From Metellina segmentata (taxonomy: Eukaryota > Arthropoda > Arachnida > Araneae > Tetragnathidae): a DNA stretch of 64,000 bases. The translations under genes and the position numbers were made by a program. How positions within the stretch are numbered: position 1 is the first letter of the stretch; every line of letters starts with the position of its first letter. Below are positions 46,448 through 57,699 of the stretch, in pieces. The stretch lies in the NCBI GenBank assembly GCA_947359465.1, contig OX375882.1, positions 52,946,509-53,010,508 on the forward strand. The letters are read 5' to 3'. The notes beneath the pieces were generated by a model. That model was not told the DNA's origin. It did not search any database and worked only from the letters and a program-made list of their open reading frames with translations.

Positions 46448-46915
46448 ATGACGGGGCGCGTTAGCCCAGTTGAATCCGAATAAGCAACCGGAGAGTTGCG
46501 ATGTTTTTTTGCACTATCCACGACTCCTCAGCCTTACTGCTAGGATACAAAATTTTATTTCATAAGGGTTGTGAGTTTGAAACGATACAACTAAAGTCCG
46601 TCGTGTGCATGGAATGGCAGCAGATTAACAAACAAAGTGTTGCGAGAGTTCGAAACTCTGTTCAGCCACAGACCGCCGTGTACATACACGAGGACTGGTT
46701 CACATTAAATCTGTCGTGGCCTCAAAGGTCTCCTCACCTTGGCATGGAGTGGAAGATAGGAGAGTGAGGTACCAGCTTAGGTATTGACCTCATCATCGGA
46801 CTGTGGCTTAAATTACCGTCGGACCGTCACTCTTGGATATTTCCTTTCGGGATTGATCTTCGACCATCACCAAATAGCACGTTGTGTTGCTTCAGTGCGA
46901 CGATAATTCAACCAC
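46448..46915 (+). mobile_element. SINE family 1 copy, interrupted
   Basis: tRNA-like head gcgcgttagcccagttgaatccgaataagc, then caaccggagagttgcg. About 60 bp of foreign sequence intervenes before the body resumes at gttgtgagtttgaaac and runs through accgccgtgtacatacacga and ggcatggagtggaag. Confidence 0.75.
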
Positions 46916-47279
46916 TCAACCAGAGAACGGACTTTCACTGGTCACGAAAATCAAACACACAGAAATTTGGGATTAAATCGTTAAATCACGTGACAGCGGA
47001 GCAATCGGATAATATATAAGTACTAGATACCATCCTAAATATTACACCTTTACCCCCTGTCTCTATCTTAATAAATATTCATACTAAATTTCAATAAGCA
47101 GGTGCACAGCGATATCAGTGATGTTTGACTAGCAGTGAATAACTGTCATAGTGAAGGTGTGATCGCTTCGTGCACAATCAGGCTCTATTTGTTTAACAGT
47201 AAAATAGGTCACTGTAAAAACACACCTGTGGAATTTTCGTGACTCTCAACTGCAGACCTTTCTGAGTTAGACATAGATG

Positions 47280-47415
47280 TCGCAGTGCGAAAAAGTATTA
47301 GTTTTTTTTTTTAGTGACAAAGCGCAATTTAATTTGCAGGATTATGACTGTAGCATTTGTATGACAAAACATCACGGTTGGCGAGCGAAAGCGAGCAGGG
47401 GGCGGAGCCCTCTAG
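47280..47415 (+). mobile_element. Helitron-like 3' end
   Basis: ggttggcgagcgaaagcgag, then cagggggcggagccctctag: GC-rich hairpin and CTAG terminus (47412-47415). The 5' limit is not visible. The next element starts at the following base. Confidence 0.65.
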
Positions 47416-47624
47416 TCTCTCTATATTAAAAAAAAGTTACCGCCGCCGCAGGATTGAAAACTGTGCTGTTTAGCTCGATTCTTAGACGGTTTCCCTAGAA
47501 AGTTCGGATCAGAAAAATATGAAATTAACATTGTTTGTTCTTCATCGTGTTCCCTGGAGAACTGTAAAGATCTTTTTCCGATGCGGTTGGCGAGCGGAAG
47601 CGAGCAGGGGGCGGAGTCCCCTAG
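47416..47624 (+). mobile_element. 209-bp non-autonomous Helitron-like element
   Basis: Complete copy: 5' TCTCTCTATATTAAAA and 3' hairpin GGGGGCGGAGTCCCC-TAG ending at 47624. It is head-to-tail with the element ending at 47415, with no extra bases, as expected when one Helitron lands at the T after another's CTAG. Confidence 0.8.
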
Positions 47625-47626
47625 TA

Positions 47627-49386
47627 CAGGGGTCGGCAACCTATTGAAACGGAAGAGCCAAAAGTTACAATTTACAAAATTTCCCAGTTTTTAAAGAGCC
47701 ACTAAAAATTTTCGTTTCAATATTATAGTATTTGCTTATATATATTTGATTTTTGATTTAAAATGAACGGCTTTAAATACGGGATAATATTTATTCATAT
47801 AAAAGCATTAATATAGATAGTTACATCACTGGGAGCATTGGCTTTGCATGCCTTTTGAAAGTTTGGTTAAATCTGGCTTATAACTTGTTGTTTTAAGTTT
47901 CAAGCACGACTCAAGATTTTTATTTGTTGGTTGACTTCTAACTTTACTTTTTATTATATCCATGCAAGAGAACGCTTGCTCGCACGAATATGTCGACCCG
48001 AAGATCGTCAGCACTCCATATGCCAACTTCTTCACCTCACTGTAGCATTCTGGAAGACTATTCCATGCGCCGAATATGAGCCTCAACTCGCGGAATTTCT
48101 TTTAGAGCTGTCCACTTGTGCTATGCAACGTGCATGGATTTCTGGACCTCCAACACTTCCAACTTGCTCTTGAGTTCTGTGAACTTGCCACTCCGCAAGT
48201 CTTTGGTTTTCAAATCTAGCAATTGCATTTGAAGCGATCCAGCATCAATTCCAAATGGATCAATGTTGATCTCATTTGTATTTGTGTTGAGAGGATTTAC
48301 TGTGAACGCGAGAGTACTTCTGTTTGTTTAGAATTGCTTGAATCTCTCAGCGAATCCATCTTTCATGTTTTTTAAAGCTATGCTGAAGTAATTCGTGTCA
48401 ATAGTTGCATTGGTCTCGTAGCGATATTGCTTCAGATTTTTAAAATAAAGTAATTTACCGCTCTCTATGTCTTTAACAAAAAGAAGTAATTTTTTTTCGA
48501 AACAAACTACTTCTTCAAGCAAGGCGTAGGCTGGGTTGCCCTTTCATTGCAGTTTTAGATTTAGTTCATTTAGTTTCAGTGTGGTATCTACCATGAAGTT
48601 GAATTTTTGCAGAAATTTGTCTTCTTCCAATTCGGATGGTCAATGCTTTTTTCATTGAGGAATGTTTTTATTTCACTCAAGCACAAAGCAAAACGTTGGA
48701 ATACGTTACCTCTGGAAAGCCATCACACTTTATTGTGCAGAAGTAGGTCAGAAAACTGGCTATCTATTTCTTCAAGGAAATCTTTAAACTGGCGATGGTA
48801 GAGTGCTTTTGCCAAGATGATGTTAATAATCTTAATTACCAAGTTCATGACCTCAACTATTTCGGCCGGAAATGTTTGAGCACAAAGCGCTTCTTGATGA
48901 ATTATGCAGTGAAACATTAGAATTTTGTGGTTTATTTTTTTTCTGAAGAATTGATGTTAGCCCTCTATGAATTCCTGTCATACTTCTGGCTCCATCAGTT
49001 GCTATAAAAACGATTTTGTTTATATCGATTCCATTGTCTTCCAGGCATTTTTGCACAGCATTTGCAATATCTTCTCCACGAGTTTGCCCTGAGAGCGGTA
49101 GCAATCCTAGCAGTTCTTCTTTTGGACCTTAGGACGACATATACCTGACGAAAAGGGGTAACGTGTGCCGTGTCTTTTATGTCACAAGACTAATATATAG
49201 CAAGTGAAAAGGCAGAAGCCAGTTGAATGTCTTCCACTTGCATATGTGTTACATTTGAAGACATTTTAGCAGTTCTATCTTGTACTGTTTTAGCAGATAA
49301 TGGCAAATCTGACTTTTTTCATGATTTCTGCTTTGTTTTTAAAAAGAGCCGCATGCGGCTCGCGAGCCGCAGGTTGCCGACCCCTG
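47627..49386. mobile_element. hAT transposon (1.76 kb) with 8-bp target duplication
   Basis: Starts CAGGGGTCGGCAACCTATTG and ends GCAGGTTGCCGACCCCTG, the terminal repeats of a well-known hAT group. The exact duplication CCCTAGTA lies at 47619-47626 and 49387-49394. Inside are agagccaaaagttac and agagccgcatgcggctcg subterminal motifs and a broken transposase gene on the minus strand. Confidence 0.93.
47826..49330 (-). pseudogene. hAT transposase pseudogene (GTF2IRD2/ZBED5-like type)
   Basis: Minus-strand pieces in order: SAKTVQDRTAKMSSNVTHMQ and ASAFSLAIY (49330-49190); CDIKDTAHVT; GEDIANAVQKCLEDNGIDIN with KIVFIATDGARSMTG (49104-48950); MFHCIIHQEALCAQTF (48917); [19 protein letters not shown] (48522); and the dimerisation region GVLTIFGSTYSCEQAFSCMD and SKVRSQPTNKNLESCLKL (48086-47826). 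This is the domain order of the hAT family domesticated in vertebrates as GTF2IRD2-type proteins. Several frameshifts and stops and a missing BED finger show that it is inactive. Confidence 0.88.
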
Positions 49387-49391
49387 CCCTA

Positions 49392-49392
<1 letters not shown>

Positions 49393-49473
<81 letters not shown>

Positions 49474-49485
49474 CGGAGTCCCCTA

Positions 49486-49531
<46 letters not shown>

Positions 49532-49570
49532 AACACACAGAAATATAAAATCGGAATATATATATATATG
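49393..49570. repeat. (TA)n microsatellite with an embedded Helitron end
   Basis: TA run 49393-49470, then gggcggagtcccctag (49471-49486), then TA again to about 49528 and a shorter one near 49557-49570. The 16-bp insert is the 3' hairpin and CTAG end of the Helitron-like family. Confidence 0.95.
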
Positions 49571-49689
49571 TTCCGGTCTCTCTTTCACCAATGAATTTCG
49601 ATAAACCCAATGATACATCCCTGGTGGTTTTAAAGATAGAGGATATCCTTATTTCGGTACGGTCGTAGTACAGAAGAACATTGATACCC

Positions 49690-49930
49690 CGAGGGTTACG
49701 AATTCGCAACTGCATCCAGCAAGGACCGTCGTGTACATGGGGGCACGTTAAATCTGAAGTGGCATCAAATGTCTTAACTATAGCAATATGTGTAGAGTGG
49801 GTGTCAGCTCAGCTGATAACCTCGTCATTTGACCATGGTTCAAAATTACGAGGTGTTGTCTTGGGACATTTCCCTTCGGAATTTAACTTGGACCGTCGCC
49901 AATTGTTCCAGAGCTACATTAGTTCAACTA
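49690..49930 (+). mobile_element. SINE family 1 copy
   Basis: gggttacgaattcgcaactg (B-box), aaggaccgtcgtgtacatgg, ggcacgttaaatctgaagtg, ggttcaaaattacgaggtgt and gaccgtcgccaattgttcca in order. Confidence 0.8.
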
Positions 49931-50195
49931 CAGATTTAACGCATACCAACCTCCACGTACACGACGCTCTTTCGTTGAATATAGTTCTAGGTGCTTCCAC
50001 CTATTTGTCGTTTTATACAGGTATATGCACAGTCAGATGAAACGAAAGGGGTGCATAATTGGCGTTGCTATGTATTTTCAAAGGTTCATCTATACCAGTT
50101 CTTTTTTCTGGTGTTTCAGTGTGTGGTACGTAACCCATATATACCCTTAATATTTTCCATTCCTCCTCTTGAAGGTATCGAGCCCTTCTCAAATT

Positions 50196-51165
50196 TCGTT
50201 AGTGTGTGTAAAACTTGATAATCAGGGGTCTCTTTATTATGAATCCTAGTTAGAAGGAAGATGACCTTGGGAAATTCCCTTCGTTTAAATGTAGTAAATT
50301 TGCCACGTCAATAGTGTGCCCTACGCATAATCACGTAAAGCTATCACCATAGCTGATTATTGCAATCGCCAACTCGTAATCAATGGTATCACTTCCAGCA
50401 CCAAACTAGAGAAATTACATCAGTATTACATAAACAAAATCCTACTTCGTTAGTATGTGTGAAACTTTATAATCAGGGGTCTCCTTATTGGGAATTTTAG
50501 TTAGAAGGCAGAGGACCTTGGGAAAGTTCCTTCGTTTAAAGGTAGTAAATTTGCCACGGTAAAGTGTGCCCTACACATAATCATGTAAAGCTATCACCAT
50601 AGCTGATTACTGCAATCACAACTCGTAGTCCATGCTATCGCTTCCAGCACCCAACTAGCGATGCCACGTCAGTACTACATAAACAAATTCCGACTTCGTT
50701 AATGTATGTGTGAAACTTGATAATGAGGGGTCTCTTTATTGTGAAACCTACTTAGAAGGAATATTACCTTGGGAAAGTTCCTTTGTTGAAAGGTAGTAAA
50801 CTTGCCACGGGAATAGTGTGCCCTACGCATAATCACGTAAAGCTATCACCATAGCTGATTATTGCAATCGCGCCAACTCGTAATCAATGGTATCGCTTCC
50901 AGCACCAAACTAGAGAAATTACATCAGTATAACGCAAACAAAATCCAACTTCGTTAGTATGTGTGAAACTTTATAATCAGGGGTCTCCTTATTGGGAATT
51001 TTAGAAGGCAGAGGACCTTGGGAAAGTCCCTTCGTTTAAAGGTAGTAAACTTGCCACGGTGAAGTGTGCCCTACACATAATCATGTAAAGCTATCACCAT
51101 AGCTGATTATTGTAATCGCCAACTCGTAATCAATGCTATCGCTTCGGGCACCGAACTAGAAATCA
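50196..51165. repeat. Four-copy tandem array, about 250-bp unit
   Basis: Units begin near 50196, 50447, 50696 and 50951 with cgttagtatgtgtgaaact / gataatcaggggtctctttatt. Each has ttgccacgg, gtgtgccctacgcataatca, agctatcaccatagctgatt and aactcgtaatcaatgg. The last unit is partial. No ORF. Confidence 0.93.
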
Positions 51166-51169
51166 TCCT

Positions 51170-53050
51170 AAACACACCAATTGTGCGAACACTTTGTTTT
51201 CGGTTAACTTTTCTCTGAAATTAACTAATATATTCATTCTAAACTACGTGACTCAAATTCCAACTCTCCCCAGTCGGACTACGGTACAAAAAACCTTCAG
51301 AGAGACATTCTTAAAATAATCCTGTTATCGTAAAACGCAAACCTACTGAAGGGAAACAGGCGTAATTACGCTAGCATGAATCACTGTGACAGTATGCCGT
51401 ACCAGGTTACAAAGCCTAAATGTCAAGTGGGGAGAAAACGAAGAATTACCGTATGAGTCATTAGAAAGATTTTAGGGTACACTCTTGTGTCTATTTTTCT
51501 CAGACATCATTCCACATTTTTACAATCATGTCATTCTATTATAGGATTCTGAGATTTTCAGCGATATCGAGAAAAAACAGGCTTCTTAGAATAGAATTCG
51601 CAGTATGTAATTATGAGATTCATACATACGAGCCTAAAAGTTCTTGGATAGTATATTTGTGACAAATTCCAAACAAATTCCAAATTTGATTCCAAACAAA
51701 AAAAAATTAACTTTCAATTTGTTTTTAAGAATCTAAATTTTACGAAAACTGGAAGAATCTAATTTGTCTTATCCCACGAATCCAGAAACTCCCATTAATT
51801 GATGATGTCATTAGTAGTTCAAACTCATTAATTGACGAAAATATGTTTTACTGTAAACATCTATTTTTTAAAGATTTACCATTCGTTTTTAGATAAAAAA
51901 TAAAGTATTAATCACTTTGATAATGTTATATATCTTTTACAATGTGACTTAATTTCTTATCATCGTGTAGCATTTAGTTACTGCGAAAAAATATCCCGTA
52001 AGTACGTAGGTATTTTAATCAACGTCACACAGAAGCAGCACAACGGGTATTGGTAACGGTCTGTACGAAATATGTCAGATATAGAGTTTCTGAGCTTTGA
52101 GCTAACCATATAGAATGCCATCAACAGATATAAACAAATCAACCGGAGTTCTATATTTAATTTCGCCGCTTCGTTTAAGTATTTGATTTGAGCTATGGAG
52201 GTATAAAATAAAAAATACGTAAAATGAGATATCACTTCAGGAGATAAGTTTCAAAACCGGCTCAATCCCGATTTTTGGCAAAATAGTAGGTGTTTTTTTA
52301 CGAGTTCTCAATGCACTACATCGCCTAGCAAAGTAGTATTGACCTAAATTGTCTCGATCCAGTCTAAAAACGTATTCAAACTCATGAATTTATATCAAAA
52401 GTGGCTCAATCCAACGCAAAATGAACAAAATGGAAACGTGTGTGTGAAAATGGGTTGAACCTGTTTTGAATCTAAATGTCTCACTTGCTCTAATTAAACT
52501 CTTCAGATGAAAGGAAGACAGACACAATGCGATGTAGATACAGAAAATAAAATCGCGAAAATAGTCGTCGTCCATAAACAGTTTTTTTTAAACAAATATG
52601 TAGCTATTCAAATGACATTTGGAGTTAAAGACAGTATACTACACAACACGGTGGGTCTTTTTTTGGTAATATTTTTAGTTGTAAATGCGTCAGAACAAAT
52701 ACATCTCCCACTTATCGACAGTAACGCATGAAGTTATATCTCAGAACAAGAAGTAAAAGTATCACAGTATTTTTTTAAATAATGAAATTAGAGTTTTCAA
52801 GTGTCAAATGTGTGTGTTAACAAAAGGTAGTGTTCGAACTCTGGTTGTCTCGACAAAGTATCTTGTCATTACGTTGTTTTGGTGACTTGTACGACTCTTG
52901 CCACAAGAAATTAATGAATCCTTCGAGGGCATCTTGATGTCACAAATAAACCTCTTGTTGCAATGGAGCGGAAGCTGATTTCACGGCACTGTCTGTAAGC
53001 TCATTACCATTGATTAACTACATGACTCGGAACCCTACTTAAGATAACAT
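51170..53050. other. Intron 1, unannotated
   Basis: AT-rich DNA, small isolated ORFs only. No repeats or elements recognised. Confidence 0.55.
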
Positions 53051-53204
53051 CAAATTCCTTGTTTCCTAATGTGCATCAGATAGCAGAGATCCGTCGACAA
53101 AATCTTTTCAGATCAAATATTCAAAGCTTTACTCGACTATATCCAATTACAAAACGAAGTGATGGTTCAAGTTCATTGGTGAATCGAAGTCTTATTGACA
53201 CATC

Positions 53205-53525
53205 CCCTGGTAATTCGGTCATTTTTATCGTCGTATTAGAGCAACACAGCGGACTATTAACGACGTGCGGTCCGGGTAAGGTAATTTTAATTAACGTCGT
53301 ACTAGAGCAACCCAACGGGCTATTGTCGAAGGTCCGGGATCAATCCCTAAGTGAAACCCCGATGACAACACCCCGTAATTTTGAACCACATTCAGATGAC
53401 GAGACGACGGTCCGTGAACAATCCCCAAAGGGAAAGGTACAAGGTCAACGCCCCGTAAGTTTGAACCACGGTCAGATGACGAGGCAACACCTGAGCTGGC
53501 ACTCCACTCTCCAAACTTCACACAT
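53205..53525 (-). mobile_element. SINE family 1, partially triplicated
   Basis: Plus-strand reading shows the reverse body with local duplications: the tcgtattagagcaac / tcgtactagagcaaccca block occurs twice and the gtaattttgaaccac...cagatgacgag block twice. Ends ggcactccactctccaaactt. Confidence 0.75.
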
Positions 53526-53964
53526 CCCCTGGATAATTTTATTGTTATGTAAGACATCGCATTCTTCTTACAAGCGCGTGTTATTTTAAGTCCATGCGCC
53601 CCTCCCTAAGCACCCATCACGTGCAATCTTGTCTCCCATGGTCATGAACAGGGTCTGGGTGCAGTACCCAATCGGGACATTTCGGGAATCCGTGGGGCCA
53701 CGTGCTGAGTGTCTCCAGGAAGGATTTATTTAGGGGAGCTGGAGCGAGCTCTTTTCGTTTTTCCTTCTCTTCTTTCCCCGCGAGTTGCCGACAAAATAAA
53801 CGAGTGGATGAAATCTCTCCCATTTGAAGCTATATTTCATGGCATACGCCCTGTGATCATTCATCACTCGGGGTGCCGCGATTCGGCTCTGCAACAACAT
53901 TAGCACTCGACACAGCGCTCGAACTTTCTTTTCTCGACATGATATCTTTCGTGTGAGGCTTAAT

Positions 53965-54418
53965 TGGAGTGTTAACTCCAAGTGGTTTCGAAGAGATATC
54001 TCGTCCATAGAGATTTGACCAACTTTCCCAATGACGACATCATGGAGAGCCGACCACCCGTTATAGCTGTTCCGAATCCAGAGGTGTAAGCCTCTGGATC
54101 GGAAGGTTCCTGGTTCTAATCGGTGGATAATGGATGCGGTAGGTGCACCTTATATCTATCGGGGCTAAAAGTCCTTACTTTGGGTTTTGTGGAAGTTTGG
54201 AGAGTGGGGTGCCAGCTCAGGCGTTGCCTCTTCACCTGACCGTGGTTCAATATTACGTGGCAATGATGCGAACGATGAAGATATCGCCGTTTTTGTATGA
54301 TGAGATCTAAATCAGGTGGGTTTTCTTAATGACGAGATATGTCATCCATCAGGAATGAATTGGTCAGTTTTGAAAATGATGAGATGCCTCGTCGAAACAA
54401 CAACCAAGAGGGGTAAGA
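53965..54418 (+). repeat. R1 repeat with a SINE inserted in it
   Basis: 53965-54040 (aagtggtttcgaagagatat, ctcgtcc, tttgaccaactttcccaatg) and 54275-54418 (agatatcgccgtttttgtat, atgagatgcctcgtcgaaac, aacaaccaagagggg) are the two parts of one R1 copy. Confidence 0.75.
54040..54262 (+). mobile_element. SINE family 1 variant inside R1
   Basis: tRNA-like start agccgaccacccgttatagc...gtgtaagcctctggatcgga with the B-box ggttctaatcgg, then the family body tgtggaagtttggagagtgg and gaccgtggttcaatattacg. The anticodon-region sequence differs from other copies, suggesting a different tRNA-like head. Confidence 0.7.
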
Positions 54419-54429
54419 ACTGTATTGGA

Positions 54430-55060
54430 GATTTTCCCATTGATGAATGGAACATACCATATCAAAACTTAACACACTATTGATTTCAAGTAAGTGACTC
54501 TCTTATACATGGTAGTCAGCAAGCTGATTAGTTGGGTAAGGCTGCAGCACAGTTGCTACTTCCTAAGTCCTCTCTGCTAGACGCAGAATCGAGAGATTTC
54601 AATAATCAATCGGTTCAGTGGTATTTTTATACCTTAGTTTGACAAATACAAAAATGACGATTGGAGAGATTCTTCAGTTAGATTAAAGTTGAATTGCTAT
54701 TTTACATTATTTACAGATACAGAAAAATAATACATATTAATGTGATTCAAAGCATTAATCGAATCAATCAAACTAAGAGCGCTTAGGTTCTTATCTAATT
54801 CATAGGTGTGGGAGAGCAGGGAAGGCGTATGACGTCATGGACGTCATTGCCATCGAAGATTCAAATATTTTCCACAATACGTAACATCAAGAGGCTAATT
54901 GGTTCGTGTATCAATACAAATAGGTTTTCAAACTACAGAGATGTTTCACAATAACTGCAATATTATATTGAGAAATAAAACTCTATTCTAGGTTCTTTGC
55001 CCAGAGCTATTGGAATCGCTTGCTTTCTGATTCTTAGCGGACATTACTAGCTATAAAGTC
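54430..55060. other. Intron 1, unannotated
   Basis: Nothing supported beyond AT-rich intronic sequence. Confidence 0.5.
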
Positions 55061-55079
55061 ACTTGTATCGCATTGGTGC

Positions 55080-55200
55080 GTTTTCGTGGAGTTTTATGGT
55101 GCTAGGGATATATTTGGTCAAGCAAATATTTAGTCCCCATGTTTACAATTGACAGTAAACCCATTTAGAAATAAAATATCACTTGAGTACCTCGGGACCG
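55080..55200 (+). mobile_element. SINE family 2 fragment
   Basis: ttttatggtgctagggatatatttggtca and gtacctcgggaccgtgaagtcctcacatacc recall the other family 2 copy at 56735. Diverged. Confidence 0.4.
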
Positions 55201-55839
55201 TGAAGTCCTCACATACCTAAAAGTGAGGGATGTACTTGTGAGGGTTGTAAGGTATTGGAGTGGCGAGATCAGCTATCTATCTTCAAGGACCTCGATTAAA
55301 TGACTGGAAACAACCTCAAGAACTGACCTAAAGCTCTTGTCATTCCAACAGCAAATATATTGCTTTTAAACTCAATTTAATTACTTTAGATCTTAATTTG
55401 GCTTCTCTTCGAATGATGACCAAGAGGCTGCAGTCGAGGTACTATAAAATAAATTTCGTCGAGGTACGATAAAAAAAAATTTGTCACTACGCCAGCCTCT
55501 GGAAAAATCGGGACATTTTCGTTACTTTTTTGTGGAAACTGTCTTATCTATAGCTTATTACTATTAGTTTTTTTTTAATTTGAAAACATCATGGGAAACC
55601 TTAGAAAGTACTTCTCTTTTACGTTACAATTATTTTTTAAATTGGTCAATAAATAATTTCGATGCTATCAAAAGTTGGTCACACAAACTTCGCATTTTTT
55701 AAATTACCATTTACGATACAAAACTAAAACTGTCATTCTGACTCGGGATAGAGTCTCAAACAGACCTTAAACAGAGTCTATCGGACCATGACACTGGCAT
55801 AAAGGGAATATAGAAAATATGAAAAGTTTTTGGCGAACG

Positions 55840-55866
55840 GAGACTAGCAGTGGCGGAGTCCCCTAG
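55840..55866 (+). mobile_element. Helitron-like 3' end fragment
   Basis: cagtggcggagtcccctag ends at 55866. The upstream ggcgaacggagactag is a degraded form of ggcgagcgaaagcgagcag. Confidence 0.6.
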
Positions 55867-56040
55867 TTATTTTAAAAAAAGGGCTCCGGTCTCCCCAAGT
55901 ATGCGGTTCTATTATTGCAATGGTATGGATCGGCGAACACTTCATCATCCTCGCCACTTGCAGACGCCAACATGTAGATTGTTATCTTTAGCGGAATAAC
56001 ACTCGCATTTCTCTGCATTGTTTTGGAATGCGGGAGAACC
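55867..56040 (+). repeat. R2 dispersed repeat, copy 1
   Basis: ttattttaaaaaaagggctc, cggtctcccc, tctattattgcaatggtatg and gatcggcgaacacttcatca recur in diverged form at 63866-64000. Unknown family. Confidence 0.65.
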
Positions 56041-56635
56041 GCCTTTGCGGAACTGGTCGAAGTCCAAGATGTTGTCAACCTTTAACTTGGGTTGAGGCTG
56101 TTTTTCTAATTGTTTACACGTCTCCGAAGTGGATTGTGGATGAGATGGGGTTTATTTCTGGAAACACAGAGATATGTGTGGAAGGCGGGACGAGAACTAT
56201 TAGTGTCTGCGGCGAAGTTTATTGCCTGAGAGAAACAGGTACCGCTCAAACTATCTCAGCTATGGCATCCCTTTCACCTATTTGGCAAAGCTGTGGTAAC
56301 CCATTCCGCCTGAAAGGCTCTTCCACGACGAGCGATCACTCTTCCATCACGAGCGAGAAGCGTTCACATTTAGCCGTGAATTCGGTTGTTGCAATGGAAC
56401 GTGTTCATCTCTAGCCATTCGAAATAGGGGAGGAAACGTTTAGAGAGCGTTCTTTTCCGGTTTCGGTTGCGATGTCCCTCTTGACTGCAATGAGTTTCTT
56501 TATTTCCTTCTTGGAGTCAAATCCTCTCCAAATTCTTTACACATTGATAGCGTCTGAGCGGATTTTTGAAACACGAAATAGCAGATATGTAAACACGTAT
56601 CCAAAAATTGTAAGGATAATTCTGGATTCATGTCA

Positions 56636-56672
56636 AGCAAGGTCACCTGATCACAATCCAATAGAGCACGCT
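56636..56672 (+). pseudogene. Tc1 catalytic-motif fragment
   Basis: Reads QARSPDHNPIEHA, a degenerate SPDLNPIEHVWD motif. Only this short piece is recognisable. Confidence 0.5.
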
Positions 56673-56684
56673 TAGCCTTCCATG

Positions 56685-57110
56685 TGGTTTCAACGAGATA
56701 CCTTGTTCATCAAGAGCTGACCAATTTTGACAATAGGTGGATGATTGTTTGGGGTTTTTATGGAAAGGTCATGTGTGTCCAAGCTGCACCAAACACAAGA
56801 CAATAGTGAGAGAAGATAAAAGCATCGGACGGGCAAAAAGAGGCGAGGAGACGAGAAAGCAAGGGTAGACGAAGGATTGTAGAAGGGGGACATATCATTC
56901 GGGTACCTCGGGGTTGTGATACCCGAGCACACCTAAAGTAGCTAATGATGAGATGTCTAGTCGTCAAGAGATTGCCGTTTTTTTCGACTATGAAAAGATC
57001 ATGAAATGGTCAGTTTTCTTTAATGACAAGATACCTCGTCCCTCAAGATCTAGTCAGTTTTGCTAATGACCAGACAATCTATTCGAGACAACGACCGGGA
57101 AGGTTAAGAT
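56685..57110 (+). repeat. R1 repeat with a SINE family 2 copy inserted
   Basis: 56685-56733 (gtggtttcaacgagatacct, tgaccaattttgacaata) and 56940-57110 (aatgatgagatgtctagtcg, tttaatgacaagatacctcg, gacaacgaccgggaagg) are one R1 copy. 56735-56938 between them is SINE family 2 (tttggggtttttatggaaag, ccaagctgcaccaaacacaa, gggtacctcggggttgtgat). Confidence 0.75.
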
Positions 57111-57156
57111 ATTCTCGGATGCAACATTGCAGCCTGCACAACTCCATTAACGACCA

Positions 57157-57660
57157 CCGCAGAAAACAAAGGCGTTTTCAAGGTCGTGAATGAGACTCCA
57201 TATGAACTCTTAGACAGTCTTGTTGATAACATACATGTCTCCACGTTCTGATGCCTACATTAAGGTCGGAGGCCAGCACTTTGCCTATTAGGTTGCTTTT
57301 GAAAGGGCAAAAAAGGTTGTTTCGCAGTAAACCTACAATGTGATCACCTAGGAATTTTATTTTCATTTCTTTAGTTCCCAGTAGCACCACGTGACTTAAG
57401 GGTGTTCTTGTTTTATTAAATGTTGTTTGCTTAGTATTCATTTGTCAACAAGAATCAAATACGCATCTCTGATCAACACCTATTACAAGTGAAGGAAAGT
57501 ACTACGTCGACATTTTCGTGACACTCATTTAAAATGATAAAGAAATCTCATGTAAGGACGGACACACCTTTGTGAAACTCCCAAAGAACTGTTTGAAAGC
57601 CAAGGATGCGGAAGAACGTGCAATCGAGTGTCCTTTAACAGTGAGGTACTTTGGTGAAGG
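57157..57660 (+). pseudogene. Unrecognised coding-like fragments
   Basis: 57157-57247 reads ENKGVFKVVNETPYELLDSL, VDNIHVSTF; a frameshift later DAYIKVGGQHFAY. 57541-57660 reads DKEISCKDGHTFVKLPKNCL, KAKDAEERAIECPLTVRYFG, ending at GAAG|GTACTT, a possible donor. Codon use and composition look protein-like, unlike neighbouring AT-rich DNA, but stops and frameshifts separate the pieces. It may be a retro-pseudogene, an unknown transposon gene or exons of a nested plus-strand gene. I do not recognise the family. Confidence 0.35.
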
Positions 57661-57699
57661 TACTTGATATGGTATTTTATATCAGATTGCATCATCCAT

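Noticed and set aside
49227..49604. ORFs over the TA microsatellite
   Set aside because: Low-complexity artefact.
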